This document shows, in pieces, positions 1 through 10,208 of a stretch of 64,000 bases of DNA. The first letter of the stretch is position 1. Each line of letters starts with the position of its first letter. The DNA is from Leucobacter denitrificans (GTDB taxonomy: Bacteria > Actinomycetota > Actinomycetes > Actinomycetales > Microbacteriaceae), in contig NZ_CP060716.1 in NCBI RefSeq assembly GCF_014396385.1, forward strand, positions 310,001 through 374,000, written 5' to 3'. A model generated the notes under the pieces. That model was not told the DNA's origin. It made no database searches and saw nothing but the letters and a program-made list of their open reading frames with translations. Position numbers and translations under genes: made by a program.

Positions 1-80
1 GAATTACCGCAGATTCTGTTGCGCAGCGGGAGCGCGAAGAGCGCGACCTGAAGGCAGCCGCGGTTCTGGCCGCGATTTGA
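1..80 (+). CDS. 3' end of an unidentified gene (partial)
   Basis: A reading frame open from the window edge (codons beginning at base 3) ends at TGA 78-80. The visible tail reads ITADSVAQREREERDLKAAA and ends VLAAI, a charged then Ala-rich stretch that looks like a real protein C-terminus. Only about 25 residues are visible, so no family can be named. It lies 75 bp before the preferred leuS start. Confidence 0.4.
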   Translation, partial: ITADSVAQREREERDLKAAAVLAAI

Positions 81-92
81 AGCTGAGCGCGA

Positions 93-98
93 TAAACT
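93..98 (+). promoter_or_regulatory. Candidate -10 box of leuS
   Basis: TAAACT at 93-98, the same hexamer as in front of the leuA leader and the rpsD leader. The expected transcription start is near 105, where an ATG opens the tiny ORF MCAA (105-119, stop TAG 117-119). The leuS start at 156 lies about 50 nt downstream. No good -35 is visible. Confidence 0.35.
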
Positions 99-155
99 GG
101 GTGGATGTGTGCGGCCTAGGTGGGCCGAGTTTGTTCAATAGATTTTGAGGTGCGC

Positions 156-2684
156 GTGAGCGAGCAGCAGGAAACCGAGCAGAGCTACGACTTCAGGGCG
201 ATCCAAGACCGTTGGCTTCCGGTATGGGAAGAGCTCAAGCCGTTCGAGGTGCCGCAAGACGCGAGTGTGCAGTCGGCCAAGCCAACGAAGTACGTGCTCG
301 ATATGTTTCCGTACCCCTCGGGCGATCTGCACATGGGGCACGCTGAGGCGTTCTGCTTTGGTGACATCCTTGCGCGCTACTGGCGCGGCCAGGGGTACGA
401 CGTGCTGCACCCCATCGGGTGGGATTCGTTCGGGCTTCCTGCCGAAAATGCCGCGATTAAGCGAGGCGTAGATCCACGCGAATGGACCTACGCGAATATT
501 GCCCAGCAGAAGGCTTCGTTCCGCATCTATGCTCCGTCATTTGACTGGAGCCGCGTGCTTCACACGAGCGACCCCGAGTACTACAAGTGGAATCAGTGGA
601 TCTTCCTGAAGATGTACGAGAAGGGTCTTGCGTATCGCAAGGCGAGCTGGGTCAACTGGGACCCGGTAGACCAGACTGTGCTTGCAAATGAGCAGGTACT
701 CGCCGACGGCACCTCCGAGCGCTCCGGCGCAATGGTCGTGAAGAAGAAGCTGACCCAGTGGTACTTCAGAATCACCGACTATGCAGATCGTCTGCTTGAA
801 GACCTCGATCAACTTGAGGGCAAATGGCCGACCAAGGTGCTGAACATGCAGCGAAACTGGATCGGCCGCTCTGGCGGCGCCGAGGTCGAGTTTGAGATCG
901 AGGGCCGGGCCGAGAAAGTACCCGTATTCACCACACGACCCGATACGTTGCACGGCGCAACCTTTATGGTGGTTGCCCCCGATTCAGATCTCGCGGCAGA
1001 GCTTGCTGCCGGCGCCTCGCCAGAGGTGCGTATGCAATTCCAGGCGTACCTTGACGCTACTCAGAAGCAGAGCGAAATCGAGCGGCAGAACACCGACCGC
1101 GAGAAGACCGGCGTCTTCCTTGATCACTTCGCGGTGAACCCGGTGAACGGTGAGCGCATTCCGGTGTGGGCGTCAGACTATGTGCTTGCCGATTATGGTC
1201 ACGGCGCAATCATGGCGGTGCCCGCTCACGACCAGCGTGACCTCGATTTCGCGCTGAAGTTTGAGCTCCCGGTGCGCGTGGTGGTAAACGTGCTCGACGA
1301 AGACGGCACGCCAATGCCGGATCCGGCTGAGAGTGGCATCGCTACTGCGGGCGAGGGTGTGCTCGTCAACTCCGCCGAACTTGACGGCCTGAGCAAGAAC
1401 GACGCCATTGCGAAGGCAATCGAGGTACTCGAAGAGCGCGGCACCGGCCGCGCCGCAACTACGTATCGACTTCGTGACTGGCTCATCTCGAGGCAGCGGT
1501 ACTGGGGCACCCCAATTCCAATTCTGCACGCCGAAGACGGTTCGATGCGACCGGTTGCCGAGGCAGAACTTCCCGTCAAACTTCCCGAGGCAGCGGGTCT
1601 CGACCTGAAGCCGAAGGGCTCGTCGCCGCTTGGTGCGGCAACTGAATGGGTCAATGTGACTGATCCAGAAACTGGCGAGACGCTCACCCGAGACCCCGAC
1701 ACAATGGACACGTTCGTCGATAGCTCGTGGTACTTCTTCCGGTTCCTGTCATCGAACGATGCGACTCAGGCATTCGACCCGGCCGAGGCAAAGAAGTGGG
1801 CGCCAGTCGATCAGTACGTCGGCGGCGTTGAACACGCAATCTTGCACCTGCTGTACTCCAGGTTCATAACCAAGGTGATGTTCGATCTCGGGTACATCGA
1901 CTTTGAGGAGCCGTTCCTCGACATGCTGAACCAAGGCATGGTGTTGCTCGACGGCGCGAAGATGTCGAAGTCGAAGGGCAACCTCGTCGAGTTCGCCTCT
2001 GAGCTGAGTGAGCACGGAGCCGACGCGTTGCGGGTGACGCTCGCATTCGCCGGCCCTCCCGAGGACGACATCGACTGGGCTGACGTTTCGGTGCAGGGCT
2101 CGGCAAAGTTCCTTGCGCGTGCGTGGCGCATTGCTCACGACATTGAGCTTTCGGGATCGACAAGCACAGACTTTGCTGCGGGGGACACCGGACTACGTCG
2201 CGCGACGCACCAACTGCTTGCTGACGCACCCGGATTGGCTGAATCGTATAAGTTCAACGTCGTTGTCGCCCGATTGATGGAGCAGGTGAATGTCACTCGT
2301 AAGGCGATTGACTCCGGTTGTGGAGCCGCTGACCCTGCGGTTCGTGAATCTGCCGAAGCAATTGCGATCATTCTGTCGCTATTTGCGCCGTATGCTGCAG
2401 AAGACATGTGGGCAATGCTTGGGCATGAGCCCACTGTGTCACTCGTAGAGTGGCCGGCGGCAGATGAGTCGCTGCTTGTACAAGAAGCGGTCACAATGAT
2501 TGTGCAGGTCGATGGCAAGGTGCGTGACAAAGTAACTGTTTCTCCAACTATCTCCGAGGCTGACGCTGAGGCACAGGCGCTAGGTGCGCCGAATGCGCAG
2601 CGTGCCATCGGTGATCGACAGGTTGTCAAGGTAATCGTTCGTGCACCGAAGATCGTGTCGATCGTTACCAAGCCAGCCGCGTAA
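156..2684 (+). CDS. leuS: Leucine--tRNA ligase
   Basis: Class Ia aminoacyl-tRNA synthetase that charges tRNA-Leu in the cytoplasm. The HIGH signature appears as HMGH near residue 59 after PYPSGDL, the CP1 editing domain follows (residues about 220-420), and KMSKS lies near residue 602, followed by the helical anticodon-binding domain. The length, about 842 aa, is normal for bacterial LeuS. The preferred start is GTG 156 ([17 protein letters not shown]), with GAGG at 147-150. An in-frame GTG at 120 would add 12 residues ([12 protein letters not shown]) that look less conserved, but it directly follows the stop of a 4-codon ORF, so it cannot be excluded. The gene is followed by a strong terminator and is probably transcribed alone. 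Confidence 0.96.
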   Translation: MSEQQETEQSYDFRAIQDRWLPVWEELKPFEVPQDASVQSAKPTKYVLDMFPYPSGDLHMGHAEAFCFGDILARYWRGQGYDVLHPIGWDSFGLPAENAAIKRGVDPREWTYANIAQQKASFRIYAPSFDWSRVLHTSDPEYYKWNQWIFLKMYEKGLAYRKASWVNWDPVDQTVLANEQVLADGTSERSGAMVVKKKLTQWYFRITDYADRLLEDLDQLEGKWPTKVLNMQRNWIGRSGGAEVEFEIEGRAEKVPVFTTRPDTLHGATFMVVAPDSDLAAELAAGASPEVRMQFQAYLDATQKQSEIERQNTDREKTGVFLDHFAVNPVNGERIPVWASDYVLADYGHGAIMAVPAHDQRDLDFALKFELPVRVVVNVLDEDGTPMPDPAESGIATAGEGVLVNSAELDGLSKNDAIAKAIEVLEERGTGRAATTYRLRDWLISRQRYWGTPIPILHAEDGSMRPVAEAELPVKLPEAAGLDLKPKGSSPLGAATEWVNVTDPETGETLTRDPDTMDTFVDSSWYFFRFLSSNDATQAFDPAEAKKWAPVDQYVGGVEHAILHLLYSRFITKVMFDLGYIDFEEPFLDMLNQGMVLLDGAKMSKSKGNLVEFASELSEHGADALRVTLAFAGPPEDDIDWADVSVQGSAKFLARAWRIAHDIELSGSTSTDFAAGDTGLRRATHQLLADAPGLAESYKFNVVVARLMEQVNVTRKAIDSGCGAADPAVRESAEAIAIILSLFAPYAAEDMWAMLGHEPTVSLVEWPAADESLLVQEAVTMIVQVDGKVRDKVTVSPTISEADAEAQALGAPNAQRAIGDRQVVKVIVRAPKIVSIVTKPAA

Positions 2685-2718
2685 TAGCACTTCGTTCACA
2701 GAGCGCTTAGGTGCTCTC

Positions 2719-2752
2719 AAGGCCCCCAATTTATTCACATTGGGGGCCTTTC
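2719..2752 (+). terminator. Terminator after leuS
   Basis: Perfect 12-bp inverted repeat: AAGGCCCCCAAT at 2719-2730 and ATTGGGGGCCTT at 2739-2750, with the 8-nt loop TTATTCAC. It lies 35 bp after the leuS stop. The T-tract is short, which is common in actinobacteria. Confidence 0.85.
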
Positions 2753-2789
2753 CGCGTCTGTGGTGACGTATCGCTGCGAGAGTTTCGGC

Positions 2790-3563
2790 ATGCAGCAACA
2801 ATCAGAGGCCGACCGAAATCATCAGTCCGCAACTCAAGGGCGCTGGGGGAGAAGCCCCGTGGCTCACGCTGACGAGCCAACTCCGTTGACGTGGGAGCCG
2901 CGACCAACAATTCGTGCCAGCCTGACTCGAGCTCTCTCGCTACCCGCATTGATAGGAATCGGCGTCTTCCTGGTTGTTGCGATAGCAACGACGGTGATTC
3001 TTTTGCAAGGACAAGGGGCGAACTCCGGTGGCGTGCTTGCCCAACAAGCGATCGGGCCTGTTGCGACTCAAAATTCGACGCAAACGAAGAAAGACAAGGA
3101 TGAGAGCAAATTGGAGGCTCAGATATTCGTTCATGTCGTCGGCGAGGTGCTGCACCCTGGCCTTGTAGAGCTGCCAGAGGGTGCTCGGGTACTCGACGCC
3201 ATCGAAGCTGCTGGCGGCGCCAACACCGAAGCTGGTCTTGAGGGCGTCAATCTGGCACGGGTAGTGTCCGACGGAGAACAGATCGCCGTGCCGACGCTCG
3301 AAACGGCAGAGCAACTTGCCGCCGGCATCCCAATAGCGCCCGAATCTGCGTCTGGTGGTTCCGCCAATGGTGGCGTTTTGAACCTCAACCAGGCAACTGC
3401 CGAACAACTGGAGCAACTTCCGAAAATAGGCCCCGCACTCGCACAGCGCATTATTGACTGGCGTGACGCTAACGGTTCATTTAGCAGTGTGGATCAGCTT
3501 CTCGAGGTAAGCGGAATCGGGGAGAAGACGCTCGATCAATTCAGAGATCGGGTGGGTGTGTGA
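2790..3563 (+). CDS. comEA: ComEA family DNA-binding protein
   Basis: Membrane-anchored double-stranded DNA receptor of the natural-transformation uptake machinery. About 257 aa: a cytoplasmic N-terminus, one hydrophobic segment (LPALIGIGVFLVVAIATTVI, about residues 50-72), a spacer, an SLBB domain (IFVHVVGEVLHPGLVELPEG), and a C-terminal double helix-hairpin-helix (LNLNQATAEQLEQLPKIGPA then LLEVSGIGEKTL). The order TM-SLBB-HhH is that of classic ComEA. ATG 2790 is preferred; a GTG at 2760 adds 10 residues with no clear ribosome site. It overlaps comEC by 4 bp (GTGA), so the two are translationally coupled. Confidence 0.93.
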   Translation: MQQQSEADRNHQSATQGRWGRSPVAHADEPTPLTWEPRPTIRASLTRALSLPALIGIGVFLVVAIATTVILLQGQGANSGGVLAQQAIGPVATQNSTQTKKDKDESKLEAQIFVHVVGEVLHPGLVELPEGARVLDAIEAAGGANTEAGLEGVNLARVVSDGEQIAVPTLETAEQLAAGIPIAPESASGGSANGGVLNLNQATAEQLEQLPKIGPALAQRIIDWRDANGSFSSVDQLLEVSGIGEKTLDQFRDRVGV

Positions 3564-6025
3564 ACACAGGCGTGAAACGGACATCTCCGGCTGGGCAGTG
3601 GCGTCTCCTGGCTCCGGCACTCCTGTGCTGGCTCTGTGCGGCGGTACTCATACATTGGCCAAGCGTGGCGATATTCGCAGTACTCACCTCCGGTGGAGTC
3701 GGCCTCTGGGCCATTATCGTGGCATCTCATCGAGGTTTGCGCCGTATAACCTCACCGACATCAAGGCCCTATCGGTGGGGAATTGGCCTGCTACTACTCA
3801 CGTGCTCGGGCCTCCTGCTAGTGACCATGCAAATCGCGCTCACAGAGCATGCGCGGGAGGATCCGGTCTTGGTGTCGGCAGCAGAATCGGGAGGTGAAAT
3901 CTCGGCGCTTGTGTCCATCTCCGACTACCCGTCGGCATCGGTTCAACTTGATGGTCGTGTTCGGGGCTGGGTGAGAGCAGAAGTGAAACAAGTGAATGGT
4001 ACGCACTTATATCGCCCGGTTAAGCTCATGCTTTGGCTTAACGAGATGGCACCTCAGTTGTGGGCGCCCGGTGCTGAGGTTTCTGTAACTGGTGCGATCG
4101 CAAGGAGTCCGCCAGAGGGCGGTACAGCCTACGAAATGAGCGTTTCAACATTCGATACTGGCACCAAGTCGAAGCATAATCAGTCGAGCTTAAGCAACCA
4201 GATTGGGCGAGGTGCCGCAGCGCTGCGGAACGGTTTGCGTGACGCATCGGCTCGGCAGCCAGACGCAGCGCTTGTTCCGGGGTTTGCGGTGGGCGACACG
4301 AGCCTGGTGTCAGACGAACTCGAGGCGCTCATGTTGGAATCGAGTCTCACCCACTTAACTGCTGTCTCAGGTTCGAACTGTGCGCTTGTCGTGAGTGCAT
4401 TTGTTGGCGTAGCCGCGTGGCTCGGTGCAGGGAGGCGCACACGCAGAGTCATTGCCGGCGCCGGACTTGCCCTTTTCGTCATTCTGGTGGGCCCCGATGC
4501 GAGTGTACAACGGGCGGCCGTCATGGCGACTGTGCTGCTCGTCTCTGACTTTGGAGGAAAGAAAGGACGTTCCTTACCGTCACTCGGCTTAGCGGTACTT
4601 GTGCTCCTCGTTCATGACCCGTGGCAATCTATCCAGCCCGGATTTGTGTTGTCGGTCGCGGCAACAACAGGAATCGTGTTGTGGTCACCATCAGTCGAGC
4701 AATGGTTGAGAACCACTACAAAGCTCCCAAAAATCTTGGCGATACCCGTCGCTGTGGCCTGTGTGGCGCAGTTCTTCTGCGCACCATTCCTCCTCTTGCT
4801 GCAACCGGGCATCTCACTCGGTGGGGTGCTCGCGAATGTGGTGGCCGCCCCCGCGGCACCGCTAGGCACGGCGCTAGGCATGGTCGCACTTGTCTTGCTC
4901 CCGCTGCATTCCGGCATCGGTGCGCTTGTTGTGGGCGTCGCAACTTGGCCTGCGCGTTGGGTGCAGGCTGCTGGTGAATTGTCACTTATGCTGCCCTTGC
5001 ATCGACTGCACTGGCCGAGTGGGTGGGGTGGCGCGCTGTTGCTTGCCGCAGTGGAAGCGCTGCTATTCACCTCGATCCTGCTGCGTTCGGGGCGTGTTAC
5101 GAATGGTATTGGCGAACGTCTGGAATCATTTGGGCCTTGGCGTAGGGTCCCCAGTGGACCATTGTCACTACGCGTAGCGTTGCAGGTGGTATCGGCGACT
5201 GCGGCCGGAGTGTTAATTGCGATTGTCGCGATTGTTCCGGTGTCGGTGCGTTTGGGAGTGCCCGATGACTGGTTCATGGTCACGTGTGATGTGGGGCAAG
5301 GTGATGCGATTCTGCTCCGTGACCCACAAGTTGCAAGCAGTGTGATGCTCATCGACACGGGGGATGACCCTGAACGCCTCAATTCGTGTTTAGAGCTCTT
5401 CGGAGTGAACAACTTGGCACACGTGATCCTGACTCACGATGACCGAGATCATGTCGGTGCGCTTTCTACCGTCTTGCGGAGAACTGAGCAGGTGATTATT
5501 GCGCCGAGTACTCGAGATCAAGAAGAATTTCGGCCGCTTGAGGCGCAACTCAAGATGGCTGATGTGCAGGTCCAGACCGGTGCTGTTGGCACTGGGGCAT
5601 TAGATGCGGGGCTGCAATGGGAGTTTATTGGACCAAATCCCAATGGTGTTCCGGAGGACACTAATGCAGCAAGCCTGGTACTCAGCGTGTCGGTTGCGGG
5701 GACCCGCGTGGTTTTGCTTGCGGACACGGGGGAGGACGAGCAACAGTGGCTTTCGACAGAGTATCCGGAGCTTCAGGCTGATGTTGTGAAGGTTGCGCAT
5801 CATGGCTCAAAAGATCAGTCACTTGATTGGTACGAACAGCTTGACCCAACGGTTGCACTCATTTCTGTGGGGGAGAACCGATACGGGCACCCTAATGGCG
5901 CACTTATCGAGACTCTCGAACTCGATGGTGCAGCGGTGCTCAGAACAGATGAACTGGGTTCAATCGCGTTGCGGGTAGAGGAGGGCGCCCGCATTGAGGC
6001 GTGGACTGCGGGTCGGCAGGATTGA
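3560..6025 (+). CDS. comEC: ComEC/Rec2 family DNA-uptake channel
   Basis: Polytopic membrane protein thought to carry single-stranded DNA across the membrane. 821 aa: N-terminal helices and a DUF4131 region, a central Competence domain (HLTAVSGSNCALV near residue 270, then many helices), and a C-terminal metallo-beta-lactamase-like nuclease domain with DVGQGDAILL, IDTGDD, LTHDDRDHVGAL and VKVAHHGSKDQS. All three parts are present and the metal-ligand motifs look intact, so the gene seems functional. The GTG start overlaps the comEA stop. It lies in the usual comEA-comEC-holA order. Confidence 0.95.
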   Translation: MNTGVKRTSPAGQWRLLAPALLCWLCAAVLIHWPSVAIFAVLTSGGVGLWAIIVASHRGLRRITSPTSRPYRWGIGLLLLTCSGLLLVTMQIALTEHAREDPVLVSAAESGGEISALVSISDYPSASVQLDGRVRGWVRAEVKQVNGTHLYRPVKLMLWLNEMAPQLWAPGAEVSVTGAIARSPPEGGTAYEMSVSTFDTGTKSKHNQSSLSNQIGRGAAALRNGLRDASARQPDAALVPGFAVGDTSLVSDELEALMLESSLTHLTAVSGSNCALVVSAFVGVAAWLGAGRRTRRVIAGAGLALFVILVGPDASVQRAAVMATVLLVSDFGGKKGRSLPSLGLAVLVLLVHDPWQSIQPGFVLSVAATTGIVLWSPSVEQWLRTTTKLPKILAIPVAVACVAQFFCAPFLLLLQPGISLGGVLANVVAAPAAPLGTALGMVALVLLPLHSGIGALVVGVATWPARWVQAAGELSLMLPLHRLHWPSGWGGALLLAAVEALLFTSILLRSGRVTNGIGERLESFGPWRRVPSGPLSLRVALQVVSATAAGVLIAIVAIVPVSVRLGVPDDWFMVTCDVGQGDAILLRDPQVASSVMLIDTGDDPERLNSCLELFGVNNLAHVILTHDDRDHVGALSTVLRRTEQVIIAPSTRDQEEFRPLEAQLKMADVQVQTGAVGTGALDAGLQWEFIGPNPNGVPEDTNAASLVLSVSVAGTRVVLLADTGEDEQQWLSTEYPELQADVVKVAHHGSKDQSLDWYEQLDPTVALISVGENRYGHPNGALIETLELDGAAVLRTDELGSIALRVEEGARIEAWTAGRQD

Positions 6026-6031
6026 CATACG

Positions 6032-6060
6032 TCTGGCCCGTCGGTGGGAGCCGGTAAGGT
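6032..6060 (+). promoter_or_regulatory. Consensus promoter of holA
   Basis: TTGACA at 6032-6037, a 17-nt spacer, TAAGGT at 6055-6060, then 6 nt to the holA GTG at 6067. This is a perfect -35 with optimal spacing. The start codon falls at the expected transcription start, implying a leaderless mRNA. Confidence 0.7.
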
Positions 6061-6066
6061 AATTGC

Positions 6067-7068
6067 GTGGCAGTGCATAAGATACCGAAGCTCGAATGGA
6101 TGGACGTGTCGCCAGCGCCTGTGGTGTTGGTTTCGGGCCCGGAAGAGTTCTTCGCCGACCGAGCTTCGCAGCGCATTCGAGATCTGCTGCGTGAAGCGCA
6201 TGCTGAGCTCGAAGTGCACGATATCGATGCGGCCTCGTACGGTGCCGGCGAACTTTTCACGATAGCGAGCCCATCACTGTTTGCCGAACCTCGACTCATT
6301 CGCGTCTCGGGGGTTGAGAAATCCTCAGATGCATTCATTGAAGACGCAAAGCGATATGTGAGCGAATTTGCCGAAGACACCACACTGGTGCTCCGACATA
6401 CGAGTGGGCAACGCGGTAAGGGGCTGCTTGACCTCGTGCGGAAGACCCCTGGGGCAATTGAGGTTCCGTGTCCCGAGCTTAAGAAAGACCAGGAGCGGCT
6501 CACCTTTGCGCAGGGCGAACTGAGAAGGCTGGGTGCACAAGCTACGCCCGGTGCAGTGCGCATGCTCGCTGCTGCGTACGCCTCTGGCAGCGTATCGGAG
6601 CTCGCGGGCGCTTGTGCTCAGCTCGTTTCCGACTCCGGTACTCAGATCACTGAGGAATCAGTAAATCGCGCTACTGAGGGGCGTGTCGAGGCGAGCGGGT
6701 TTAAGGTTGCCGATGCTGCAATCGCGGGAAAACAGTCGGATGCGCTTGTGTTACTTAGACAGGCGATATTGTCAGGTACCCCGGCGATTCCAATCCTTGC
6801 TGCGCTCAATATGAAATTGCGCGGAATGGCACGGGTTTTTGGTGCGTATGGTTCGAGTGCACAGCTCGCGAAGCAGTTTGGCATGGCGCCTTGGATGGTG
6901 GATCGCGCGATGAAAGATATTCGGGGTTGGCAGGAGGCAGACCTGGCTCGAGCGATTGACCTTGCAGCAGAGACAGAGCTGAAGCTCAAAGGTGGAAGTC
7001 GTGATCCCGACTATGCGATGGAGCGATTTGTGTCGTTCGTGGCTCGGCGTGGTCGCGAACGCGGATAA
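6067..7068 (+). CDS. holA: DNA polymerase III subunit delta
   Basis: Clamp-loader delta subunit that opens the beta clamp. 333 aa, normal for the family. The N-terminal AAA+-like domain starts VVLVSGPEEFFADRASQRIR and carries the beta-contact region SLFAEPRLIRVSG. The C-terminal collar domain has ILAALNMKLRGMARVFGAYG. The GTG start sits exactly where transcription from the TTGACA/TAAGGT promoter should begin, and no Shine-Dalgarno sequence is needed. The position between comEC and rpsT is the standard bacterial arrangement. Confidence 0.93.
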   Translation: MAVHKIPKLEWMDVSPAPVVLVSGPEEFFADRASQRIRDLLREAHAELEVHDIDAASYGAGELFTIASPSLFAEPRLIRVSGVEKSSDAFIEDAKRYVSEFAEDTTLVLRHTSGQRGKGLLDLVRKTPGAIEVPCPELKKDQERLTFAQGELRRLGAQATPGAVRMLAAAYASGSVSELAGACAQLVSDSGTQITEESVNRATEGRVEASGFKVADAAIAGKQSDALVLLRQAILSGTPAIPILAALNMKLRGMARVFGAYGSSAQLAKQFGMAPWMVDRAMKDIRGWQEADLARAIDLAAETELKLKGGSRDPDYAMERFVSFVARRGRERG

Positions 7069-7099
7069 GACGGTGCAGGGCGGATAAGCCCGTACAAAT

Positions 7100-7131
7100 A
7101 AGAATGGCCCCGCCGAAGCGGAGCCATTCTT
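7100..7131. terminator. Bidirectional terminator between holA and rpsT
   Basis: AAGAATGGCCCCGC (7100-7113), loop CGAA, GCGGAGCCATTCTT (7118-7131): a 14-bp stem with one mismatch and a tetraloop, placed between the convergent holA and rpsT ends. Confidence 0.75.
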
Positions 7132-7142
7132 AAAGCTAAAAC

Positions 7143-7403
7143 TTAGATCGCAGCGACCTGCGCGGCAATCTTCGACTTGCGGTTTGCTGCCTGGTTCTTG
7201 TGGATGACGCCCTTCGACACAGCCTTGTCGAGCTTGCGGCTAGCAACCTTGAGGTTTGCCTCAGCTGCGGTCTTGTCGCCAGCAGCGATCGCCTCACGAG
7301 TCTTGCGAACGAGGGTGCGGAGTTCGCTCTTGTACGCCCGGTTACGCTCGGTAGCCTTAGCGTTGGTCTTGATGCGCTTGATCTGCGACTTAATATTTGC
7401 CAC
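7143..7403 (-). CDS. rpsT: 30S ribosomal protein S20
   Basis: Primary 16S rRNA-binding protein of the small subunit. 86 aa, lysine/arginine/alanine-rich and helical, beginning (M)[20 protein letters not shown]. The start is GTG 7403-7401 on the minus strand, with AAAGGA about 10 nt upstream. The open frame extends further upstream, but those residues are not S20-like. It is read opposite to its neighbours holA and lepA, as in many actinobacteria. Confidence 0.96.
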   Translation of the reverse strand: MANIKSQIKRIKTNAKATERNRAYKSELRTLVRKTREAIAAGDKTAAEANLKVASRKLDKAVSKGVIHKNQAANRKSKIAAQVAAI

Positions 7404-7603
7404 GTTGAATAGTGTCCTTTTGATACAGGTTGACGGGATGTTCCGTTCGGTGAGAGAGGGCACCTCGCGGGATGTGTGGTCTGAACCACACGCAAGCCAA
7501 GAATCAACTTTATCAGAAACTTGAGTAGCTCGCACGGCTGTTTCCCGCAAGCTCGTACAGCACATAGCGTGATCCACTCAATGAAAGCGGAATAACTTGG
7601 GCC
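7404..7603. promoter_or_regulatory. Divergent rpsT/lepA control region
   Basis: Region without a gene between two divergent genes. On the minus strand it holds a small perfect hairpin (GTGTGGT 7474-7480, ACCACAC 7485-7491), about 70-90 nt before the rpsT start and so possibly in the S20 leader. A TGATAAAGT-like minus-strand -10 lies near 7505-7520. On the plus strand TAACTT at 7593-7598 could be the lepA -10. No coding signal seen. Confidence 0.4.
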
Positions 7604-7627
7604 GTGCTCATGGGATACTGGAGGGTA

Positions 7628-9481
7628 ATGTCTCCACGCAGTGTAAACCCACCGAAACCGGCTTCGACCGATCCCGCGAAGATACGCAACTTCTGCATCA
7701 TCGCGCACATCGACCACGGTAAGTCGACGCTTGCCGACCGTATGCTCCAGGTCACCGGCACGGTGGCCGACCGAGACATGCGAGCACAGTATCTCGACAA
7801 TATGGAGATTGAGCGCGAACGCGGCATCACCATCAAGTCCCAAGCTGTACGCATGCATTGGCAGAGCGATGGAGCTGATTACGCGCTCAACATGATTGAC
7901 ACGCCGGGACACGTGGACTTCAGCTACGAGGTCTCTCGGTCGCTCGCTGCTTGCGAGGGCGCAATTCTTCTCGTAGATGCGGCTCAGGGAATCGAAGCTC
8001 AGACGCTTGCGAATCTGTACCTCGCGATGGAGAACGATCTCGAGATCATTCCGGTGCTGAACAAGATTGACCTGCCCGCGGCAGACCCTGAGAGGGTGTC
8101 TCGGGAGATCGCTGATCTGATTGGCGGAGACCCAGACGACATCCTTAAAGTCTCAGGCAAGACGGGCGCTGGGGTCGAAGAGCTCCTTGACCGTGTGGTT
8201 GCGCGCATTCCTGCTCCTGTCGGGGCCTCAGACGCACCGCCACGCGCAATGATCTTCGACTCTGTCTACGATCCGTACCGCGGGGTAGTCACCTACGTGC
8301 GAATGGTAGACGGCAAGCTCACGCCACGCGAGAGAATTCAGATGATGTCGACGGGTGCTGAGCACGAAGCACTTGAGATAGGCGTTTCGTCGCCGGGCCC
8401 GACACCGACTGAAGGTCTTGCTGTCGGTGAAGTTGGCTATCTGATTACCGGTGTGAAAGACGTGCGTCAGTCGAAGGTTGGCGACACCGTCACCACAAAA
8501 CTTCGCGGTGCGACTGAGGCGCTTCCTGGCTACACCGATCCCAAACCGATGGTCTTCTCAGGTCTCTATCCGCTCGATGGTTCGGACTACCCAGTGCTCC
8601 GTGAAGCGCTCGACAAGCTCAAACTTTCTGACGCCGCGCTTCAATACGAACCTGAGACCTCGGTTGCGCTCGGCTTTGGTTTCCGCTGTGGATTCCTCGG
8701 CCTTTTGCACTTAGAAATTATTAGTGAGCGGCTGCGTCGTGAGTTCAACCTCGACCTCATTGCGACTGCGCCAAGTGTGATTTACGAAGTCGTGAAGGAG
8801 GACGGCACAGAAGTTGTGGTGACGAATCCTTCCGAGTATCCCGACGGTAAGATTGACGTCGTGCGCGAACCTATGGTTCGTGCTGCGATCCTTGCCCCGA
8901 AAGATTACGTCGGAACGATCATGGAACTGTGCCAGTCGCGTCGTGGTAGTTTGCTCGGAATGGAGTATCTCGGCGAGCGAGTCGAACTGCGATACAACAT
9001 TCCGATGGGTGAAATCGTGTTCGACTTCTTTGATCATTTGAAGAGCCGCACGCAGGGATACGCAAGCCTCGACTATGAGGTGAGCGGGCAGCAAGAAGCC
9101 GACCTCGTGAAAGTCGACATCCTGCTCCAAGGCGATAAGGTCGACGCGTTTAGTGCGATCGTGCACCGAGACAATGCATATCACTACGGCACAATGATGA
9201 CCGAACGACTGCGAAAGCTCATTCCTCGCCAGCAGTTCGAGGTGCCGATCCAGGCCGCAATTGGTGCGCGTGTGATTGCTCGCGAAACGATTCGAGCGAT
9301 TCGTAAGGATGTGCTCGCAAAATGCTATGGCGGTGACATCAGTCGTAAGCGTAAGCTCCTTGAAAAGCAAAAAGAGGGCAAGAAGCGCATGAAGATGGTT
9401 GGCCGCGTCGAGGTGCCACAGGAAGCCTTTATCGCTGCGCTTTCGGGAGATGTTGAAGGGAAGGAAGCGTCGAAGAAATGA
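7628..9481 (+). CDS. lepA: Elongation factor 4 (back-translocating GTPase LepA)
   Basis: Translational GTPase that acts on stalled ribosomes. 617 aa from ATG 7628 ([16 protein letters not shown]). G1 is [10 protein letters not shown]3 is DTPGHVDF and G4 is NKID, followed by domain II, EF-G-like III/V domains and the LepA-specific C-terminal domain ending near [17 protein letters not shown]. In-frame upstream starts exist at GTG 7604 and ATG 7610, and the TAACTT box at 7593-7598 would suit a leaderless GTG 7604. GGAGGG lies only 2 nt before ATG 7628, so the exact start is uncertain. Confidence 0.96.
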   Translation: MSPRSVNPPKPASTDPAKIRNFCIIAHIDHGKSTLADRMLQVTGTVADRDMRAQYLDNMEIERERGITIKSQAVRMHWQSDGADYALNMIDTPGHVDFSYEVSRSLAACEGAILLVDAAQGIEAQTLANLYLAMENDLEIIPVLNKIDLPAADPERVSREIADLIGGDPDDILKVSGKTGAGVEELLDRVVARIPAPVGASDAPPRAMIFDSVYDPYRGVVTYVRMVDGKLTPRERIQMMSTGAEHEALEIGVSSPGPTPTEGLAVGEVGYLITGVKDVRQSKVGDTVTTKLRGATEALPGYTDPKPMVFSGLYPLDGSDYPVLREALDKLKLSDAALQYEPETSVALGFGFRCGFLGLLHLEIISERLRREFNLDLIATAPSVIYEVVKEDGTEVVVTNPSEYPDGKIDVVREPMVRAAILAPKDYVGTIMELCQSRRGSLLGMEYLGERVELRYNIPMGEIVFDFFDHLKSRTQGYASLDYEVSGQQEADLVKVDILLQGDKVDAFSAIVHRDNAYHYGTMMTERLRKLIPRQQFEVPIQAAIGARVIARETIRAIRKDVLAKCYGGDISRKRKLLEKQKEGKKRMKMVGRVEVPQEAFIAALSGDVEGKEASKK

Positions 9482-10206
9482 GTGCTGAGACCCCCGGGCC
9501 ACGTCGGTCCAATTACTCCAGCATGCCCGTTGCCTACGCTGCAATCGGTGCATCTTCTGCGCCCGACCTGCTGAGATTTCCGCCTGCGGAGAGCACACCG
9601 TATGAAGAGACGCTGCAGCTCGGCAGTGGCACCGAACGATTTCTCACCGCCGCGAACCTGCTTATGACCTGGGGTGCTCAACGAGTTGCTGGCGTCGAGG
9701 TAGTCGATATCGATCCGGGTGAACCGAGTGAGTACCCGGGTGTGCACTTCACTGAGACTGGAACGCCAGAGCTTGGCGCGGCGCGCGAAGAGCTTTTCAC
9801 TCCAGAGGGTGAGGCATATTTGCTTGCTGGCACCACTGCCTCATTCGTGGTTGGGAGCAAGGACCCTCGCCGGATTCTGGTGGTTACCACCGTAAATGAG
9901 TCCAATAGACTCGGGTTTGCTTGGGGCGATCGCGACGAAGTCGCGGGATACGGGGAGCAGCAGCTCACCGTTGAGATCCGTGAAGACAGCACAGTATGGG
10001 CAGTCGCTAGAGGGTTTACATTTCAGAGCAGTACCGGAATCACTGCTGGGCTAAAGCAGCGTGCCCACGTTAAAGAGGCCGTTGCCCAGGCACAGGCGTT
10101 CCTTCAGGCGCTCGCTCCGGGTGCCGCTCTTCGTAACGGTGTCGCGAAACCAGCGGATGAGCCGGACGAGAATGACCAGTCCGCAGACGACCAGCCGAGC
10201 GCGTAG
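9478..10206 (+). CDS. DUF1990 family protein
   Basis: 242 aa, overlapping the lepA stop by 4 bp (ATGA). The core [37 protein letters not shown] and [20 protein letters not shown] resembles the DUF1990 family found widely in actinobacteria. That family has no established biochemical role. No signal peptide or membrane segment is evident; the C-terminal about 30 residues are acidic and probably disordered ([18 protein letters not shown]). Placed between lepA and hemW, it is probably co-transcribed with them. Confidence 0.85.
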   Translation: MSAETPGPRRSNYSSMPVAYAAIGASSAPDLLRFPPAESTPYEETLQLGSGTERFLTAANLLMTWGAQRVAGVEVVDIDPGEPSEYPGVHFTETGTPELGAAREELFTPEGEAYLLAGTTASFVVGSKDPRRILVVTTVNESNRLGFAWGDRDEVAGYGEQQLTVEIREDSTVWAVARGFTFQSSTGITAGLKQRAHVKEAVAQAQAFLQALAPGAALRNGVAKPADEPDENDQSADDQPSA

Positions 10207-10208
10207 AC

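Noticed and set aside
4612-5412. 266-codon open frame antisense to comEC
   Set aside because: Ser/Thr-rich shadow of a membrane protein's reverse strand.
7404-7577. 58-codon upstream extension of the rpsT frame
   Set aside because: S20 proteins begin at [10 protein letters not shown]; the extension is unlike any S20 and lies in the leader.
8711-9598. 295-codon open frame antisense to lepA
   Set aside because: Same reason; lepA is intact and conserved over this stretch.
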